A DNA stretch of 64,000 nucleotides from Lacrimispora xylanolytica (GCF_026723765.1 NZ_CP113524.1:1597001-1661000); one strand, 5' to 3'. Numbered from the stretch's first letter, positions 17,964 through 27,567 are shown. The notes: generated by a model not told the origin, from the letters alone. Numbers and translations: made by a program.

Positions 17964-19511
17964 TTACGAAAGAGACTTCTTAACTCTAATTGCCATAAAA
18001 GCTCTTCCTGGGAGTGCGATATGAAATTTTCCTTTATAACGCCCTCTGGATTCTATGGTCATATTCCAGGAATCAATGACCTCCACATCATATTCGTTCT
18101 TATCATCAAAATAAAAAGTCCGGAAGGAAGGACGCATAAAGCTGTAATAAAATAAGTAATAATCCTTAATTGGTTCCTCTTTTTCTTTCTCTGGCACTCC
18201 GCATATCTCATCCCAGCCGCATTTTTCATAAGGCATTAAACCATAACCTGGTGTATCCAGCATGATATCATGAAGAAATTGAAACCGTTTCCAGCTTTCC
18301 CCTTTCAGCTTTCCGCCGTGGGACCACCACAAAATATTATCATGGCTCATAAAGCATTCACTATGTCCAGGATACCCACCTCGTAGGGCTGCTTCCCAGA
18401 ATCGCCTCAACATTTCTTCTCCGCTTATATTTCCCCAGCCATGCTGAATATTTCCTTCATAAGCAATTTCATCTAAAACCACTGGTTTTCCAAACTGTGT
18501 CCGCCACTCATTGACCAGTTCCGATGATCGGTAAAGCTCTTGTCTTTGGATGCTGCAGTGGGTGATCCAGGGGCGGGTATGGTCGTAAAAGCCAAAGCAA
18601 TTGTGAATGGAACGTAAATGATGATAGGGATCCTTCTCGCAAATAATGGATGCGTAACGCTCCCAGTCTTCCATAGACTTTTCAGGAAGTAAATCATATT
18701 CGTTTGCTAAGGACCACCATACGTTATGAAAGGCGGCAAAGCGTGCAATTACATAGTTAAAGTAAAGATCATCCTGTTCCTTTGTCATCTGGGAAAACCC
18801 CCATCTGTCGTAAGGGTGCATGACAATAAGATCGGCCTCTATTCCTCGTTTGCCCAATTCATAAATACAGTTTTCTATATGGGTAAAATGTTCCGGATTA
18901 AATCTTGTAAAGTCCCAATCATTTCCCTTTTTAAGATTTCCCAGGGAAGCAGTATAATCATTGAAATTATCACTGGTCAAGATACTGCTGTCAATGGGCG
19001 TCCCCTCATAAGGGTAAGACCTTGGTTCCCCCAGATTATAATCATAGTGTTTCGGAAAGATGCAGAATCGAATTTTATTAAATCCTGTTGCAAAAAGGCT
19101 CTTCAGGGTCTCTGCGATCAGTTCATCTGATTGCAGCTCCCATACATAGCATGTGGTACCAATGGAATAATACTTCGTGCCATCCTCATAGGAAAAGTGG
19201 AATTTATTTACCACCCGCACCGGACCGTGATTCTCCTTTCTGGCGGCTGATACCAGGAATTTCCCTTCTGCCTCTCCCTCTGAAAAATCACCTGTGATGA
19301 CAAACGTATACTCGCCTTCATAAGAAGGCATAAATCGTACCTTATAGCTTCCATCTCCGTTATAGAAGCCATCAGCTGTAACCTGTTCTTGTTCTCCCTT
19401 AAAATATCCTTGAATCCTGTAATCCGTAAATGGGTTTCCTTCTGTTTTCCCCTTAAGCTCCACTTCAAAGACATCCCATTTAGCAACCTGTGGTTTAAAT
19501 ATCACGTCCAT
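17964..19511 (-). CDS. Glycoside hydrolase with DUF5060 and DUF4038/DUF5605-type domains
   Basis: Predicted cytoplasmic glycosidase of 515 residues with no signal peptide. Residues 1-95 form a beta-rich domain of DUF5060 type, about 100-440 a TIM barrel of DUF4038 (apiosidase-like) type, and the tail resembles DUF5605. Candidate acid/base and nucleophile glutamates are E271 (SLANEYD) and E348 (VLDEIAYEG). It is the last gene of the leftward unit after an ABC importer and GH67 alpha-glucuronidase, so it probably acts on an imported xylan- or pectin-derived oligosaccharide. An intrinsic terminator sits between it and the permease gene. The exact linkage cleaved is unknown. Confidence 0.78.
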   Translation of the reverse strand: MDVIFKPQVAKWDVFEVELKGKTEGNPFTDYRIQGYFKGEQEQVTADGFYNGDGSYKVRFMPSYEGEYTFVITGDFSEGEAEGKFLVSAARKENHGPVRVVNKFHFSYEDGTKYYSIGTTCYVWELQSDELIAETLKSLFATGFNKIRFCIFPKHYDYNLGEPRSYPYEGTPIDSSILTSDNFNDYTASLGNLKKGNDWDFTRFNPEHFTHIENCIYELGKRGIEADLIVMHPYDRWGFSQMTKEQDDLYFNYVIARFAAFHNVWWSLANEYDLLPEKSMEDWERYASIICEKDPYHHLRSIHNCFGFYDHTRPWITHCSIQRQELYRSSELVNEWRTQFGKPVVLDEIAYEGNIQHGWGNISGEEMLRRFWEAALRGGYPGHSECFMSHDNILWWSHGGKLKGESWKRFQFLHDIMLDTPGYGLMPYEKCGWDEICGVPEKEKEEPIKDYYLFYYSFMRPSFRTFYFDDKNEYDVEVIDSWNMTIESRGRYKGKFHIALPGRAFMAIRVKKSLS

Positions 19512-19565
19512 AATACCTCCTTAACCTTTCCTTTAAATCATTGGTCTGACAGAGACTCAAAGCTG

Positions 19566-19598
19566 AAAAAGGCTCTGCGCAGTACGTGCGCGAGAGCC
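19566..19598 (-). terminator. Intrinsic terminator between permease and glycosidase genes (leftward)
   Basis: Read leftward, GGCTCT-GCGCA pairs with TGCGC-AGAGCC (19571-19598), followed by a T5 tract (AAAAA at 19566-19570). It probably limits read-through from the importer genes into the glycosidase. Confidence 0.7.
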
Positions 19599-19616
19599 AA
19601 GATGTTAGTTATGATA

Positions 19617-20501
19617 TTACCCTTTTACTCCTGATGAAGTTACGCCCTCTACAAAGTATTTCTGTGCAGAGAAGAATAGAATCAGCGCAGGTACAAGAGC
19701 TAAGAAGGACATGGCAAGAATCTGATTCCATTCCACGATACCGCTGCTTTGATCGATGGACATCTTTAAGGCCAGGGCAACGGGATACTTTGCCAGACTG
19801 GTCACATAAATAAGTGGTCCTAAGAAATCATTGAAGCTCCAGACGAACTGGAAGATCATACAGCTGATTAATGCCGGCTTTAAGGCTGGCAGCAGGATTC
19901 GGATTAAAACCTGGAAGGAGTTACAGCCGTCGATGGTTGCCGCCTCATCAAGATACGTTGGAATTGAGCGTAAAAACTGAATCAGCATGAACACAAAGAA
20001 GGGTTCATTGGCAAAAATAGTGGGTGCAACCAAAGGTACATAAGTATCCAAAAGTCCAAACTGCTTCCACAAAAGGTAAAGAGGGATTCTCGTTACCACA
20101 GCAGGAAGGAACATGGTTGCCATTAAGATAGAGAAGAAAATCTTCTTAAGTGGAAACTGGAATCTTGCAAAGCCATAGGCGACTAGGGTGCTGGATACGA
20201 GACAGAAGATAATCTTCGGTATTACAAATAAAAAGGTGTTAATGAAAAACGTGGTAAAGGTATACTTGGTTCTTGTTTTCCAGCCTTCGATATACGGTGT
20301 AAAATCAATCCGCTTGGGAATGAAGTTTACAGAGGTAAAAATCTCGTTGTTGGTCTTAAACGTAGCGCCCACCAGCCAGAGAATGGGATAGATCATAACA
20401 ATGGCTACGATGGTTAAAATGGCATAGCGGAAGATTGCGCTGATTGCCTGCTGCTGACGTCTGCGCCGCTCTATTTCACTGAATTTGTATGTTTTTTCCA
20501 T
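19617..20501 (-). CDS. Carbohydrate ABC transporter permease, MalG type
   Basis: Inner-membrane subunit of a CUT1 sugar importer, 294 residues, with about six transmembrane helices. The cytoplasmic EAA loop is visible as YLDEAATIDGCNSFQVLIRILLP, where the ATPase docks. It starts one base after the stop of the partner permease, so the two are translated together. The ATP-binding subunit is not encoded nearby, which is usual in Firmicutes that share an MsmK-type ATPase. Substrate is inferred from the upstream GH67 gene to be aldouronate-type xylo-oligosaccharides. Confidence 0.88.
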   Translation of the reverse strand: MEKTYKFSEIERRRRQQQAISAIFRYAILTIVAIVMIYPILWLVGATFKTNNEIFTSVNFIPKRIDFTPYIEGWKTRTKYTFTTFFINTFLFVIPKIIFCLVSSTLVAYGFARFQFPLKKIFFSILMATMFLPAVVTRIPLYLLWKQFGLLDTYVPLVAPTIFANEPFFVFMLIQFLRSIPTYLDEAATIDGCNSFQVLIRILLPALKPALISCMIFQFVWSFNDFLGPLIYVTSLAKYPVALALKMSIDQSSGIVEWNQILAMSFLALVPALILFFSAQKYFVEGVTSSGVKG

Positions 20502-20502
20502 G

Positions 20503-21396
20503 TTAGTTACCTCCGTCAGAATAAAATACCCACTTATTCTGTGTGGCGAAAAGAATCAGTGTTACAGACACGATTATGACAAACAGTACCCAGCTTGCCG
20601 CACTGGCATAGCCCATATTAAAATATTTAAAGGCGTTGTCATAAATAAACATGGAGGTAAGGTAAGTTGAGTTTAAGGGGCCTTTGCCTGTTACCAGATA
20701 CGGACCGTTAAATTCCTGGAATGCATTGACAAGCTGCATGACCAGATTGAAAAAAATAGTTGGTGTTATAAGTGGAATTGTAATGTGAAAAAATGAGTGG
20801 AATTTTGTCGCGCCATCCACACTGGCGGCTTCATAGAGATCCTGGGGTACATCCTTTAAGGCGGCCAGGAATATAAGCATGGCAGAACCAAACTGCCATA
20901 CCTTAAGTAAAACAATAATGCTCATGGCACCAGAGGGAGAGGAGAGCCACGGAACTGGTTCACCGCCAAATAAGCCGATAAAACGGTTTACAAAGCCATC
21001 CTGCTGGAATAAAAAACGCCATAAAACAGCAACCGCCACGTTTCCTCCCAAAAGAGATGGAACGTAATAGGCAGTCCGGTAAAAATTAATGAATTTCAAT
21101 TTAAAGTTTAATATGTAGGCAATAAATAACGCAAAGGTAAGCTGCAACGGTACCGTAATCACTGTGTACTTTAAGGTAGCAAGCAGCGTGCTTAAAAAGT
21201 CTTTATCCTTGAAAAGATTCGTATAGTTAGTCAAACCAATGAAGTTAGGCTCTCTTACCAGATTGTAATCCGAAAAACTGATGATAAGTGCGTTAATAAA
21301 CGGATACAGGGTAAGAAATACCATTCCTATCAGCCATGGAAGAATATATACAAGTCCTATTTTACTGTGTCTCAAGAAGCTTCCTCCTTTTACCAA
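20503..21396 (-). CDS. Carbohydrate ABC transporter permease, MalF/UgpA type
   Basis: Partner permease of 297 residues with about six transmembrane helices (first near residues 12-32, ILPWLIGMVFLTLYPFINAL). The EAA-loop signature is LYEAASVDGATKFHSFFHITIPL. It lies 61 bp after the solute-binding protein gene, with a stable hairpin in the gap, and is directly followed by the MalG-type gene. AAAGGAGGAAG serves as ribosome site. Confidence 0.88.
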   Translation of the reverse strand: MVKGGSFLRHSKIGLVYILPWLIGMVFLTLYPFINALIISFSDYNLVREPNFIGLTNYTNLFKDKDFLSTLLATLKYTVITVPLQLTFALFIAYILNFKLKFINFYRTAYYVPSLLGGNVAVAVLWRFLFQQDGFVNRFIGLFGGEPVPWLSSPSGAMSIIVLLKVWQFGSAMLIFLAALKDVPQDLYEAASVDGATKFHSFFHITIPLITPTIFFNLVMQLVNAFQEFNGPYLVTGKGPLNSTYLTSMFIYDNAFKYFNMGYASAASWVLFVIIVSVTLILFATQNKWVFYSDGGN

Positions 21397-21399
21397 TGG

Positions 21400-21431
21400 A
21401 TTGCAGGAGAAGACGAAGCTTCGCCTGCAAT
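21400..21431 (-). other. Intercistronic hairpin after the solute-binding protein gene
   Basis: ATTGCAGG (21400-21407) pairs with CCTGCAAT (21424-21431), with a further GAAG/CTTC inner stem. It lacks a T tract. Such hairpins commonly protect the abundant binding-protein mRNA from 3' decay; that role is inferred. Confidence 0.55.
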
Positions 21432-21457
21432 GCCATCTAACGGATTTTAATAATGGA

Positions 21458-22813
21458 TTATTTTCCGTACTGCTGTTTTAATTTTGTAACCTGTTCGCTT
21501 GTTGCATCAAAGATTGCTTTGGCTGCTTCGTCTACCGTGCTCTGACCAAACTCAAATTTTTCATAATTGCTGTCGTATGCATTGGTGAAGACAGCGCTTT
21601 CAAAAATAGGAGAGTTGTTGATTACCTTAGCATCTTTTGTAAAGTCATAAGCCTGCTTTACGGCACCTGTAATCTGTCCGTCTGCCTCTAAAGAAGCTTT
21701 TGCAGCCTTGGAGGCAACCATACCACGGGTAGAACCCATGAGCTTGGTGCCTTCCGGATCATTTAGGATGTACTGTAAGAATTCAGCTGCTTCCTTTGGA
21801 TGCTTGGTATCCTTTGAGATTGCCATTGTTAAGGATGGTTTAGCCATTGTGCCTTCAAATTTAGCTCCTTCAATGACTGGAAGAGGAGCAACGATCAGCT
21901 CGTCCCCTTTATCGGCAAGAGTCTTTGCATTGGAAGCAATTCCGCCGGTCCATTCCAGTACACCAACGTAGCCGCCATTAATGAACTTGGAGTTCTGAGC
22001 GATGGAAACAGGATCATTGCCTACATTTTCAATGTAATCTTTTCTGGAACAGAATACGTGAGCATCGGCGAGGTCTTTGTACCATGCCAGAGCTTCCTTG
22101 TAATCCTCTAAGGTGTAATTCATGGTCAGATCGTCTGCAAATTCGCCTTTTCCGGTTTTCTGCTGTAAGTAATAAGTAGCAGCAAAGCGGAAGGTTGGGC
22201 TGACGATGAGATACGAATTAGGATCATTCTTGGTAAAGATCTTGGCAGCTTCCTTATATTCTTCGAAGGTCTTTGGAATTTCCTTGATTCCTGCACGGTC
22301 AAAGGCAGACTTATTTAAATATACGCCCAGAGTGTTTTGTCCGTATGGAATGGCCTGCATCTTTCCGTTGCTCTTACCAAATTCCAAAAATCCAGGCTCA
22401 TACTGAGTGAAATCAAATACATCCTTTACCTGATCCAGATCATAGAATCCGTCTCCCTTTGGGCTGTACTGTAAAATCCAGGGATAGTTTACTGTCATGA
22501 TATCAGATGCAGTTCCGCCTGCATAACGGGTTGCAAACGTTTCTTCTAAGTTACCGAATCCGGAAGGCTCGCCTGTTACAACGATTTTGCCTTCATGAGC
22601 TGCATTGAATGCATCAATTGCTTTTTGGGTTGCCTGATGGCGGTCGTCATTGCCCCACCAGGAAAAGCTTAAAGCTACCGGCTCGTCGCTGCCCTTAGCC
22701 TTTGTATCACCGCTGGCTGATGTATTGCTAGAGCTACCCCCGCAGCCTCCCAGCGTAAGACTTGCAGCCAATGCTGCCGCACACATAATACTTGTTTTTT
22801 TCCACTTCCTCAT
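21458..22813 (-). CDS. Extracellular sugar-binding lipoprotein of the ABC importer
   Basis: Solute-binding protein of 451 residues for the MalF/MalG-type permeases. The N-terminus has basic residues, a hydrophobic stretch and a lipobox LGGC followed by a Gly/Ser linker, so it is a membrane-anchored lipoprotein. The fold is SBP family 1 (SFSWWGND near the N-terminus, ADIMTVNYPW further in). I chose the ATG at 22813, preceded by AGAGAGG, instead of 22846, because it places the signal peptide at the N-terminus. Gene order (GH67, binding protein, two permeases) suggests uptake of glucuronic-acid-substituted xylo-oligosaccharides. Confidence 0.88.
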   Translation of the reverse strand: MRKWKKTSIMCAAALAASLTLGGCGGSSSNTSASGDTKAKGSDEPVALSFSWWGNDDRHQATQKAIDAFNAAHEGKIVVTGEPSGFGNLEETFATRYAGGTASDIMTVNYPWILQYSPKGDGFYDLDQVKDVFDFTQYEPGFLEFGKSNGKMQAIPYGQNTLGVYLNKSAFDRAGIKEIPKTFEEYKEAAKIFTKNDPNSYLIVSPTFRFAATYYLQQKTGKGEFADDLTMNYTLEDYKEALAWYKDLADAHVFCSRKDYIENVGNDPVSIAQNSKFINGGYVGVLEWTGGIASNAKTLADKGDELIVAPLPVIEGAKFEGTMAKPSLTMAISKDTKHPKEAAEFLQYILNDPEGTKLMGSTRGMVASKAAKASLEADGQITGAVKQAYDFTKDAKVINNSPIFESAVFTNAYDSNYEKFEFGQSTVDEAAKAIFDATSEQVTKLKQQYGK

Positions 22814-22863
22814 GTTGATACCTCTCTTCCCTATACTTTCATTCATATATCCAATTAACTAAG

Positions 22864-24825
22864 TTAATCAAATATCCTTCTGCCTCGTTCATCCTCAATT
22901 CCGGATTTCCGATAAAAATAGGTGTTCACCTGGTCCCGCCAGTCGGTTGCATTTTTTTCCTGCTGGATTAAGCGGGTCTTTACATTCTCATAAGCTTTTT
23001 CATCAAGTACTTCCTTTAAGCTGTCCCAGATGGCCTGGTATTCCTTTACCTTTTCCACTCCTTTAAAATGAGTGTCGTAGATGTGCTGAATCACCGTCTT
23101 TCCAGAATGCAGAACATGGGTATATGGAACATGGTGAAAGAAGAGCAAAAGCTCATCCGGACATGTCTCAAGGCTTTCATATTCCTTGCAGCGTTCCTCG
23201 GAATACTGTCTGGTAAAACCAGTTCCAGTGGCCATGGTCCGGTCTCTTCCTACGCCGTCTCTGTCGGCGTAATGATACGTTCCCCATTTGTCATATTCAT
23301 AGCCATCCACATCAGGTCCATAATGAAGGGAAGGCTTGCACATAAATCCAACAGAAAGAGGGCAGGTGTAATCTTCATACGTGTCTCTGGAAGTAGTAAG
23401 AATGGAAGATACTTTCCGTAAATCCCCGTCATTTAAGTCAAAGCTTAAACGAGTCCATTCTTCTGAAATTTCCTGAGAGGATAATTCGTTGTTCCAGATG
23501 AGTCTGCCATAGCCGTAAAGATTGGCCTGAGCCAGCTTGTTGCCTGTCCAGTTGTAATCCATACCTACATTGACCACGGCTGCGATGCCAGAGCAGCTCT
23601 TATTAGGAGAATTTTCCTTGATGATGTGTTTCACCAGGTCGTTATCCCTGTGTCTGGTATCAAAGTCCAGTACCTCCTTCCACATGGGAACGAGATAGCA
23701 GATATCCTTTTGATGGCCCGTATATTCCTGGGTGATCTGGAATTCCAGAATCTGGTTTGTCTTTTTCAATGCCCCAAATAAAGGTGAGATGGGTTCCCGA
23801 ATCTGAAAATCAATGGGCCCATTTTTAATCTGCAAAATTGCATTCTCTTCAAAACACCCATCTAAGTCCTTAAATATGTCATAAGCAGCCCTTGCTCTGT
23901 CAAGGCTACGGTCTCGCCAGTCCTGGGTACAGTCATAGACAAAGCAGCGCCAGATAATAAGTCCGCCAAATGGCTTTATGGCTCTTGCCAGCATATTGGC
24001 TCCTTCGTCATGATTCCTTCCATATGTAAATGGTCCAGGTTCCCCTTCGGAATCAGCCTTTACTAATAGTCCGCCAAAGTCAGGAATGATGCGGTATAGA
24101 TTGCTTATGACTTCCTTCCACCAGTTCCCTACTTCCATAGAAAGGGGATCCGCAGTGGCCAGCCCCCCAACCGTGATAGGGGCGGCAAAATTAATGGAAA
24201 GGAAGGTCTTTATTCCATAGGAAGAAAAAATCTCCGCTATTTTCTTGATTTCTGTTATTGCTTCTTCTTTAATAAAGAAGCTTTCCAGCTTGTGAACATT
24301 TACATTATTAATGGATACTGCATTGATTCCCACTGAGGCCAGAAGTCTTGAGTACTGCATGACCAGTTCCATATCACCCCGGAAGGAGTTGTTGTGGTAA
24401 AAAATGGAGTTTCCAGCATATCCCCGTTCAATGGAGCCGTCATAATTATCCCAATGATCGACCATGCGGATATTTTGATCCGGCCTGGATTCATAAGGAA
24501 ATAAAGTCGTATCTCCAGCCAGCAGCAACCGGTGGAGACCATACATTCCGTAAAGGAGACCTTCATAGGAACCACTTGTGACCCGGTAGCCATGCATAGT
24601 CTTTTCAATAAGATAGCTTCCGTTGGTTTCCGCTTTATTGGAAAGGGAAAAAGTAATGGAAGCATCTGGTTCCTGGGACTGTGATATGCCTTCAAACAGA
24701 AGTGGCATCTCACGTACTATGGTCTTTAATATAGGCGATTCGCTTTCCTCAGTCATATACCAGGTGGAAATCCCGGGGTTTTGCACTTTCTTAGTCAGCC
24801 AGCACAAATCTCTCGTCTCAAACAT
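22864..24825 (-). CDS. aguA: GH67 alpha-glucuronidase
   Basis: Removes (4-O-methyl)glucuronic acid from the end of xylo-oligosaccharides. The 653-residue protein has the full GH67 layout: N-terminal beta domain, TIM barrel and helical C-terminal domain. Catalytic candidates are E260 in [10 protein letters not shown] (acid) and D339/E367 in GPIDFQ and QEYTG (base pair). ERGYAGNS (about 133) and [11 protein letters not shown] are also typical. There is no signal peptide, so it acts inside the cell on imported aldouronates. AGGAGG lies upstream of the start. It is the first gene of the leftward importer unit. Confidence 0.95.
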   Translation of the reverse strand: MFETRDLCWLTKKVQNPGISTWYMTEESESPILKTIVREMPLLFEGISQSQEPDASITFSLSNKAETNGSYLIEKTMHGYRVTSGSYEGLLYGMYGLHRLLLAGDTTLFPYESRPDQNIRMVDHWDNYDGSIERGYAGNSIFYHNNSFRGDMELVMQYSRLLASVGINAVSINNVNVHKLESFFIKEEAITEIKKIAEIFSSYGIKTFLSINFAAPITVGGLATADPLSMEVGNWWKEVISNLYRIIPDFGGLLVKADSEGEPGPFTYGRNHDEGANMLARAIKPFGGLIIWRCFVYDCTQDWRDRSLDRARAAYDIFKDLDGCFEENAILQIKNGPIDFQIREPISPLFGALKKTNQILEFQITQEYTGHQKDICYLVPMWKEVLDFDTRHRDNDLVKHIIKENSPNKSCSGIAAVVNVGMDYNWTGNKLAQANLYGYGRLIWNNELSSQEISEEWTRLSFDLNDGDLRKVSSILTTSRDTYEDYTCPLSVGFMCKPSLHYGPDVDGYEYDKWGTYHYADRDGVGRDRTMATGTGFTRQYSEERCKEYESLETCPDELLLFFHHVPYTHVLHSGKTVIQHIYDTHFKGVEKVKEYQAIWDSLKEVLDEKAYENVKTRLIQQEKNATDWRDQVNTYFYRKSGIEDERGRRIFD

Positions 24826-24955
24826 GTTGTAAAATCCTCCTAATTGATTGGTACTTTTCTCATAAAGCCGTCGGCATCCCGGAAATGCCTTCTAGTTTTT
24901 CTTCTTCGATATAATTTGATTAAATGGTTAACAAATGAAGTTTAAAACTAGCTCC

Positions 24956-24961
24956 ATTATA
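24956..24961 (-). promoter_or_regulatory. Candidate -10 box for the aguA unit
   Basis: Read leftward, a consensus TATAAT occurs 131 bp upstream of aguA. The best -35 at 17 bp spacing (TTCATT) is weak, as expected for a promoter needing an activator such as the divergent AraC protein. The whole 24826-25130 gap contains this box and the araC promoter; I see no RNA gene in it. Confidence 0.4.
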
Positions 24962-25043
24962 GCAATTTGCACAAAACAAATGAATGAATTTATCAAAGGT
25001 GATTTGTACTTTTTAAAGATTGTTTTTGATTGATATCATAGAG

Positions 25044-25072
25044 TTGCTAAAATTCATGTCTTATTTTATAAT
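25044..25072 (+). promoter_or_regulatory. Sigma-A-type promoter of the AraC regulator gene
   Basis: TTGCTA (25044-25049) and a consensus TATAAT (25067-25072) are spaced by 17 bp and lie about 60 bp upstream of the regulator start. Confidence 0.65.
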
Positions 25073-25130
25073 ATTCTTATAACAGAAACATGGGAAAAAC
25101 CGCGATTTTTGTCGATAAGGAGCGCTTGTT

Positions 25131-25955
25131 ATGGATTTGGATTTTAATAATATGGTTCCAGAGCTTCATTACTACATTCATAGAAAATGCACGGTCAACT
25201 GGAAAATAGAAGCGGGAATCACCCCATTTATTGATATTACCTATGTGATCAAAGGAAAGGCAAAGTATACCATAGGCAACCAGGAGTATATTGTCAAGAA
25301 GGGAGACTTACTTTGCATCCCAAAGAAAACCTACCGTGCGGCGACCAATATTCCGGAGGACTTGATGGAATGTTACGTGGTCAACTTCTTTTTACGGGAT
25401 TTAAACGGTCAGGATGTGTCCCTGCCCTTTCCAGTCATCAGCCATATTGGAATTCACCCCCGGCTGATTACCCTCTTTCATGAGATTCATGGAGAGTGGA
25501 TGCAGCGTGAATTTGGCTATATGCTGAAGGTGAGATCCAACATGTGCCTCATCCTTTATCAGGTATCCAATCTTTTGTTGAATGAGAAGCGCATCAGTCA
25601 GGAAGACCCCAGAATCAAAAACAGCATCCGGTTTATGAGCAGCCATTATTCAGAGCCTTCACTGACCATTGATAAGCTGGCAAAGCAGTTTGACCTCCAT
25701 CCCGTTTATTTTGGAAGTCTGTTTCAACAGTCTACTGGCATGACCTTTAAACAGTATTTGACCTCCCTTCGTCTTAATTATGCGGAAAGCATGTTAAAAA
25801 GCGGGGAGTACGGAGTCAGTGAGGTGGCAATTCAGTGTGGGTTTTCTGATATTTTTTATTTCAGTCGGTTATTTAAACGTAATAAGGGCATATCTCCTTC
25901 CGAGCTGTTTCCGGAGAAGGGGAAAGGATTACAAGTAGAACAGGGGGAAGAGTGA
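25131..25955 (+). CDS. AraC-family regulator with cupin sensor domain, divergent from aguA
   Basis: Transcription regulator of 274 residues. The N-terminal 130 residues form a cupin-like ligand domain (ITYVIKGKAKYTIGNQEYIVKKGD). The C-terminal 100 residues hold two helix-turn-helix motifs: LTIDKLAKQFDLHPVYFGSLF and VSEVAIQCGFSDIFYFSRLFK, then GISPSEL. It faces the GH67 and importer unit across a 305-bp gap and most likely activates it in response to a sugar. Ligand identity is not visible. Confidence 0.85.
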   Translation: MDLDFNNMVPELHYYIHRKCTVNWKIEAGITPFIDITYVIKGKAKYTIGNQEYIVKKGDLLCIPKKTYRAATNIPEDLMECYVVNFFLRDLNGQDVSLPFPVISHIGIHPRLITLFHEIHGEWMQREFGYMLKVRSNMCLILYQVSNLLLNEKRISQEDPRIKNSIRFMSSHYSEPSLTIDKLAKQFDLHPVYFGSLFQQSTGMTFKQYLTSLRLNYAESMLKSGEYGVSEVAIQCGFSDIFYFSRLFKRNKGISPSELFPEKGKGLQVEQGEE

Positions 25956-25957
25956 AG

Positions 25958-26491
25958 ATGAAGTATCAGGTCATTCATATTTATGGGGCTTCCGGGTCTG
26001 GAACATCTACTCTGGGGGAGGCGATATCCAGAAGATACCATTATTTTCATATGGATACAGATGATTATTACTGGCTGCCAACGAATCCCAGTTTCACCAC
26101 AAAGCGTGATATTGAGGAGCGATTATTCCTGATGAAGCGTGATATAAAGGATCATGAAGGAGTGGTTATAACAGGCTCATTGGTTGATTGGGGAGATGAG
26201 CTTATTCCGTATTTTGATTTGGCAATCCGTGTGGTGACAGATCAGAGTGTTCGGCTGGAGCGGATTAAAAAGAGGGAAAAGGAACGATTTGGTTCAAAAA
26301 TAGAAGCTGGGGGCGATATGTTTGACCAGCACAGGGTATTTTTGGATTGGGCATCCCAGTACGATACTGGTGATGCAACCATGCGCAGTAAGGCCATGCA
26401 TGATCATTGGGAGAGGCAGTTAACATGCAAACGAATTTCAGTGAATGGTGGAAAACCGGTGGATGAGATCTTGAAAGCTATCTTTTTCTAA
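25958..26491 (+). CDS. P-loop nucleoside/adenylate-kinase-like protein
   Basis: Small ATP-binding protein of 177 residues with a Walker A loop GASGSGTST near the N-terminus and a DTDDYYW segment. The region ITGSLVDWGDEL and the later RLERIKKREKERFG resemble the mobile lid segments of small-molecule kinases. A GTG at 25952 overlaps the upstream stop, but ATG 25958 is better placed after GGGGGAAGA. It follows the AraC gene directly and may share its transcript. The phosphorylated substrate is unknown. Confidence 0.7.
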   Translation: MKYQVIHIYGASGSGTSTLGEAISRRYHYFHMDTDDYYWLPTNPSFTTKRDIEERLFLMKRDIKDHEGVVITGSLVDWGDELIPYFDLAIRVVTDQSVRLERIKKREKERFGSKIEAGGDMFDQHRVFLDWASQYDTGDATMRSKAMHDHWERQLTCKRISVNGGKPVDEILKAIFF

Positions 26492-26493
26492 TC

Positions 26494-26522
26494 TGTACAA
26501 AGGCAGATGTTTGTGATATACT
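26494..26522 (+). promoter_or_regulatory. Promoter of the siderophore-type binding protein gene
   Basis: TGTACA (26494-26499) and TATACT (26517-26522) are spaced by 17 bp, with the gene starting 47 bp downstream. The -10 box is overlapped by the palindrome at 26520-26535. Confidence 0.5.
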
Positions 26523-26535
26523 AACTCCTGTTAGT
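26520..26535. promoter_or_regulatory. Palindromic operator candidate overlapping the promoter
   Basis: A perfect 6-bp inverted repeat ACTAAC-TCCT-GTTAGT straddles the -10 box and the probable start point of the binding-protein gene. Position fits a repressor site, and iron-type regulation would suit the product. It could also act as a short RNA hairpin. Confidence 0.45.
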
Positions 26536-26568
26536 TGAGACTTACTTAAAGCGGGAGGTACTCATATC

Positions 26569-27549
26569 ATGAGTAAATACAAGAGAAAAGGTATATTAGC
26601 AGCCGCAGCGTTATCTGCCATACTGCTTACTGCCTGCGGAGCGGCAAAGAAAGGAGCAGCTCCGGAAGCTGGTACAAAGGTGACCGAACAAACTACTGAG
26701 GTAACCGCAGATAAAGGCAAGGACACCAGAGTCATAAAGATGGAATATGGAGATGTGGAAATACCGGCAAATCCAAAACGGGTGGTGGTTGCATTCTTCC
26801 AGGGAGATTTACTTGCACTTGGGATTCACCCCATAGGCACCACATTTAACGATGACGCTGTGTTTGAACAGGAGCTTAAAGATGTTACCGTTGTAGATGC
26901 CTTTGAATTAAATCCGGAAGCTATTATGGAGTTGGATCCTGATCTTATTATCTGGAACAATACAGATCATTATGAGAGCCTGTCAAAGATTGCACCAACT
27001 CTGGCCAGGAATTACTACGATATGGAAGTAAAGGACCGGGTGGCATTTTTTGGAGAAGTATTTGGTGTACAGGAAAAAGCGGAAAAGATTATGTCAGACT
27101 TTGAAAAAAAGGCGGGAGAATCCAAAAAACAGCTTTCTGAGAAGGGGCTGGCGGATAAGAATGTCATTCTATTAGAAAACCAGACCAAGGGAGTATTAAG
27201 AGTTTTTGGTGATGATTATGGACGAGGCGGCGAGATCATCTATAAATACCTAGGTTTAAAAGCACCGGAGAGAGTTCAAAAAGAGGTCATGGATAAAGAG
27301 GGTGTGAATTACATAGATATTTCCTATGAGACTCTTAAGGATTATGTGGGAGATTACATATTTTCTGATGAAAGGATAGCTGAGATGAAAGATGTGGAAG
27401 TGTGGGAGAGTCTTCCGGCCGTCAAGGAAGGACGACTGGTGCAAAACTCCAGCGGTATGTTCTGGTTCAGTGATATTACTTCCATGAATGCACAGATGGA
27501 TTTTGTTATGGATTCCTTACTGAAGACAGTGGAAGGGCAGTCCCGATAA
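26569..27549 (+). CDS. Iron-siderophore/cobalamin-type ABC binding lipoprotein (orphan)
   Basis: Substrate-binding lipoprotein of 326 residues, PF01497 type (FepB/FhuD/BtuF-like). The lipobox LLTAC puts the lipidated cysteine at C23. Family features include NPKRVVV, LELDPDLIIWNN-like segment MELDPDLIIWN and the long connecting helix around residues 175-200. No FecCD-type permease or ATPase gene is adjacent, so it must serve a transporter encoded elsewhere. A palindrome over its promoter suggests metal-dependent repression. The ligand (ferric siderophore, haem or corrinoid) cannot be decided. Confidence 0.83.
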   Translation: MSKYKRKGILAAAALSAILLTACGAAKKGAAPEAGTKVTEQTTEVTADKGKDTRVIKMEYGDVEIPANPKRVVVAFFQGDLLALGIHPIGTTFNDDAVFEQELKDVTVVDAFELNPEAIMELDPDLIIWNNTDHYESLSKIAPTLARNYYDMEVKDRVAFFGEVFGVQEKAEKIMSDFEKKAGESKKQLSEKGLADKNVILLENQTKGVLRVFGDDYGRGGEIIYKYLGLKAPERVQKEVMDKEGVNYIDISYETLKDYVGDYIFSDERIAEMKDVEVWESLPAVKEGRLVQNSSGMFWFSDITSMNAQMDFVMDSLLKTVEGQSR

Positions 27550-27567
27550 AGGAAAGCATTGTTATAA

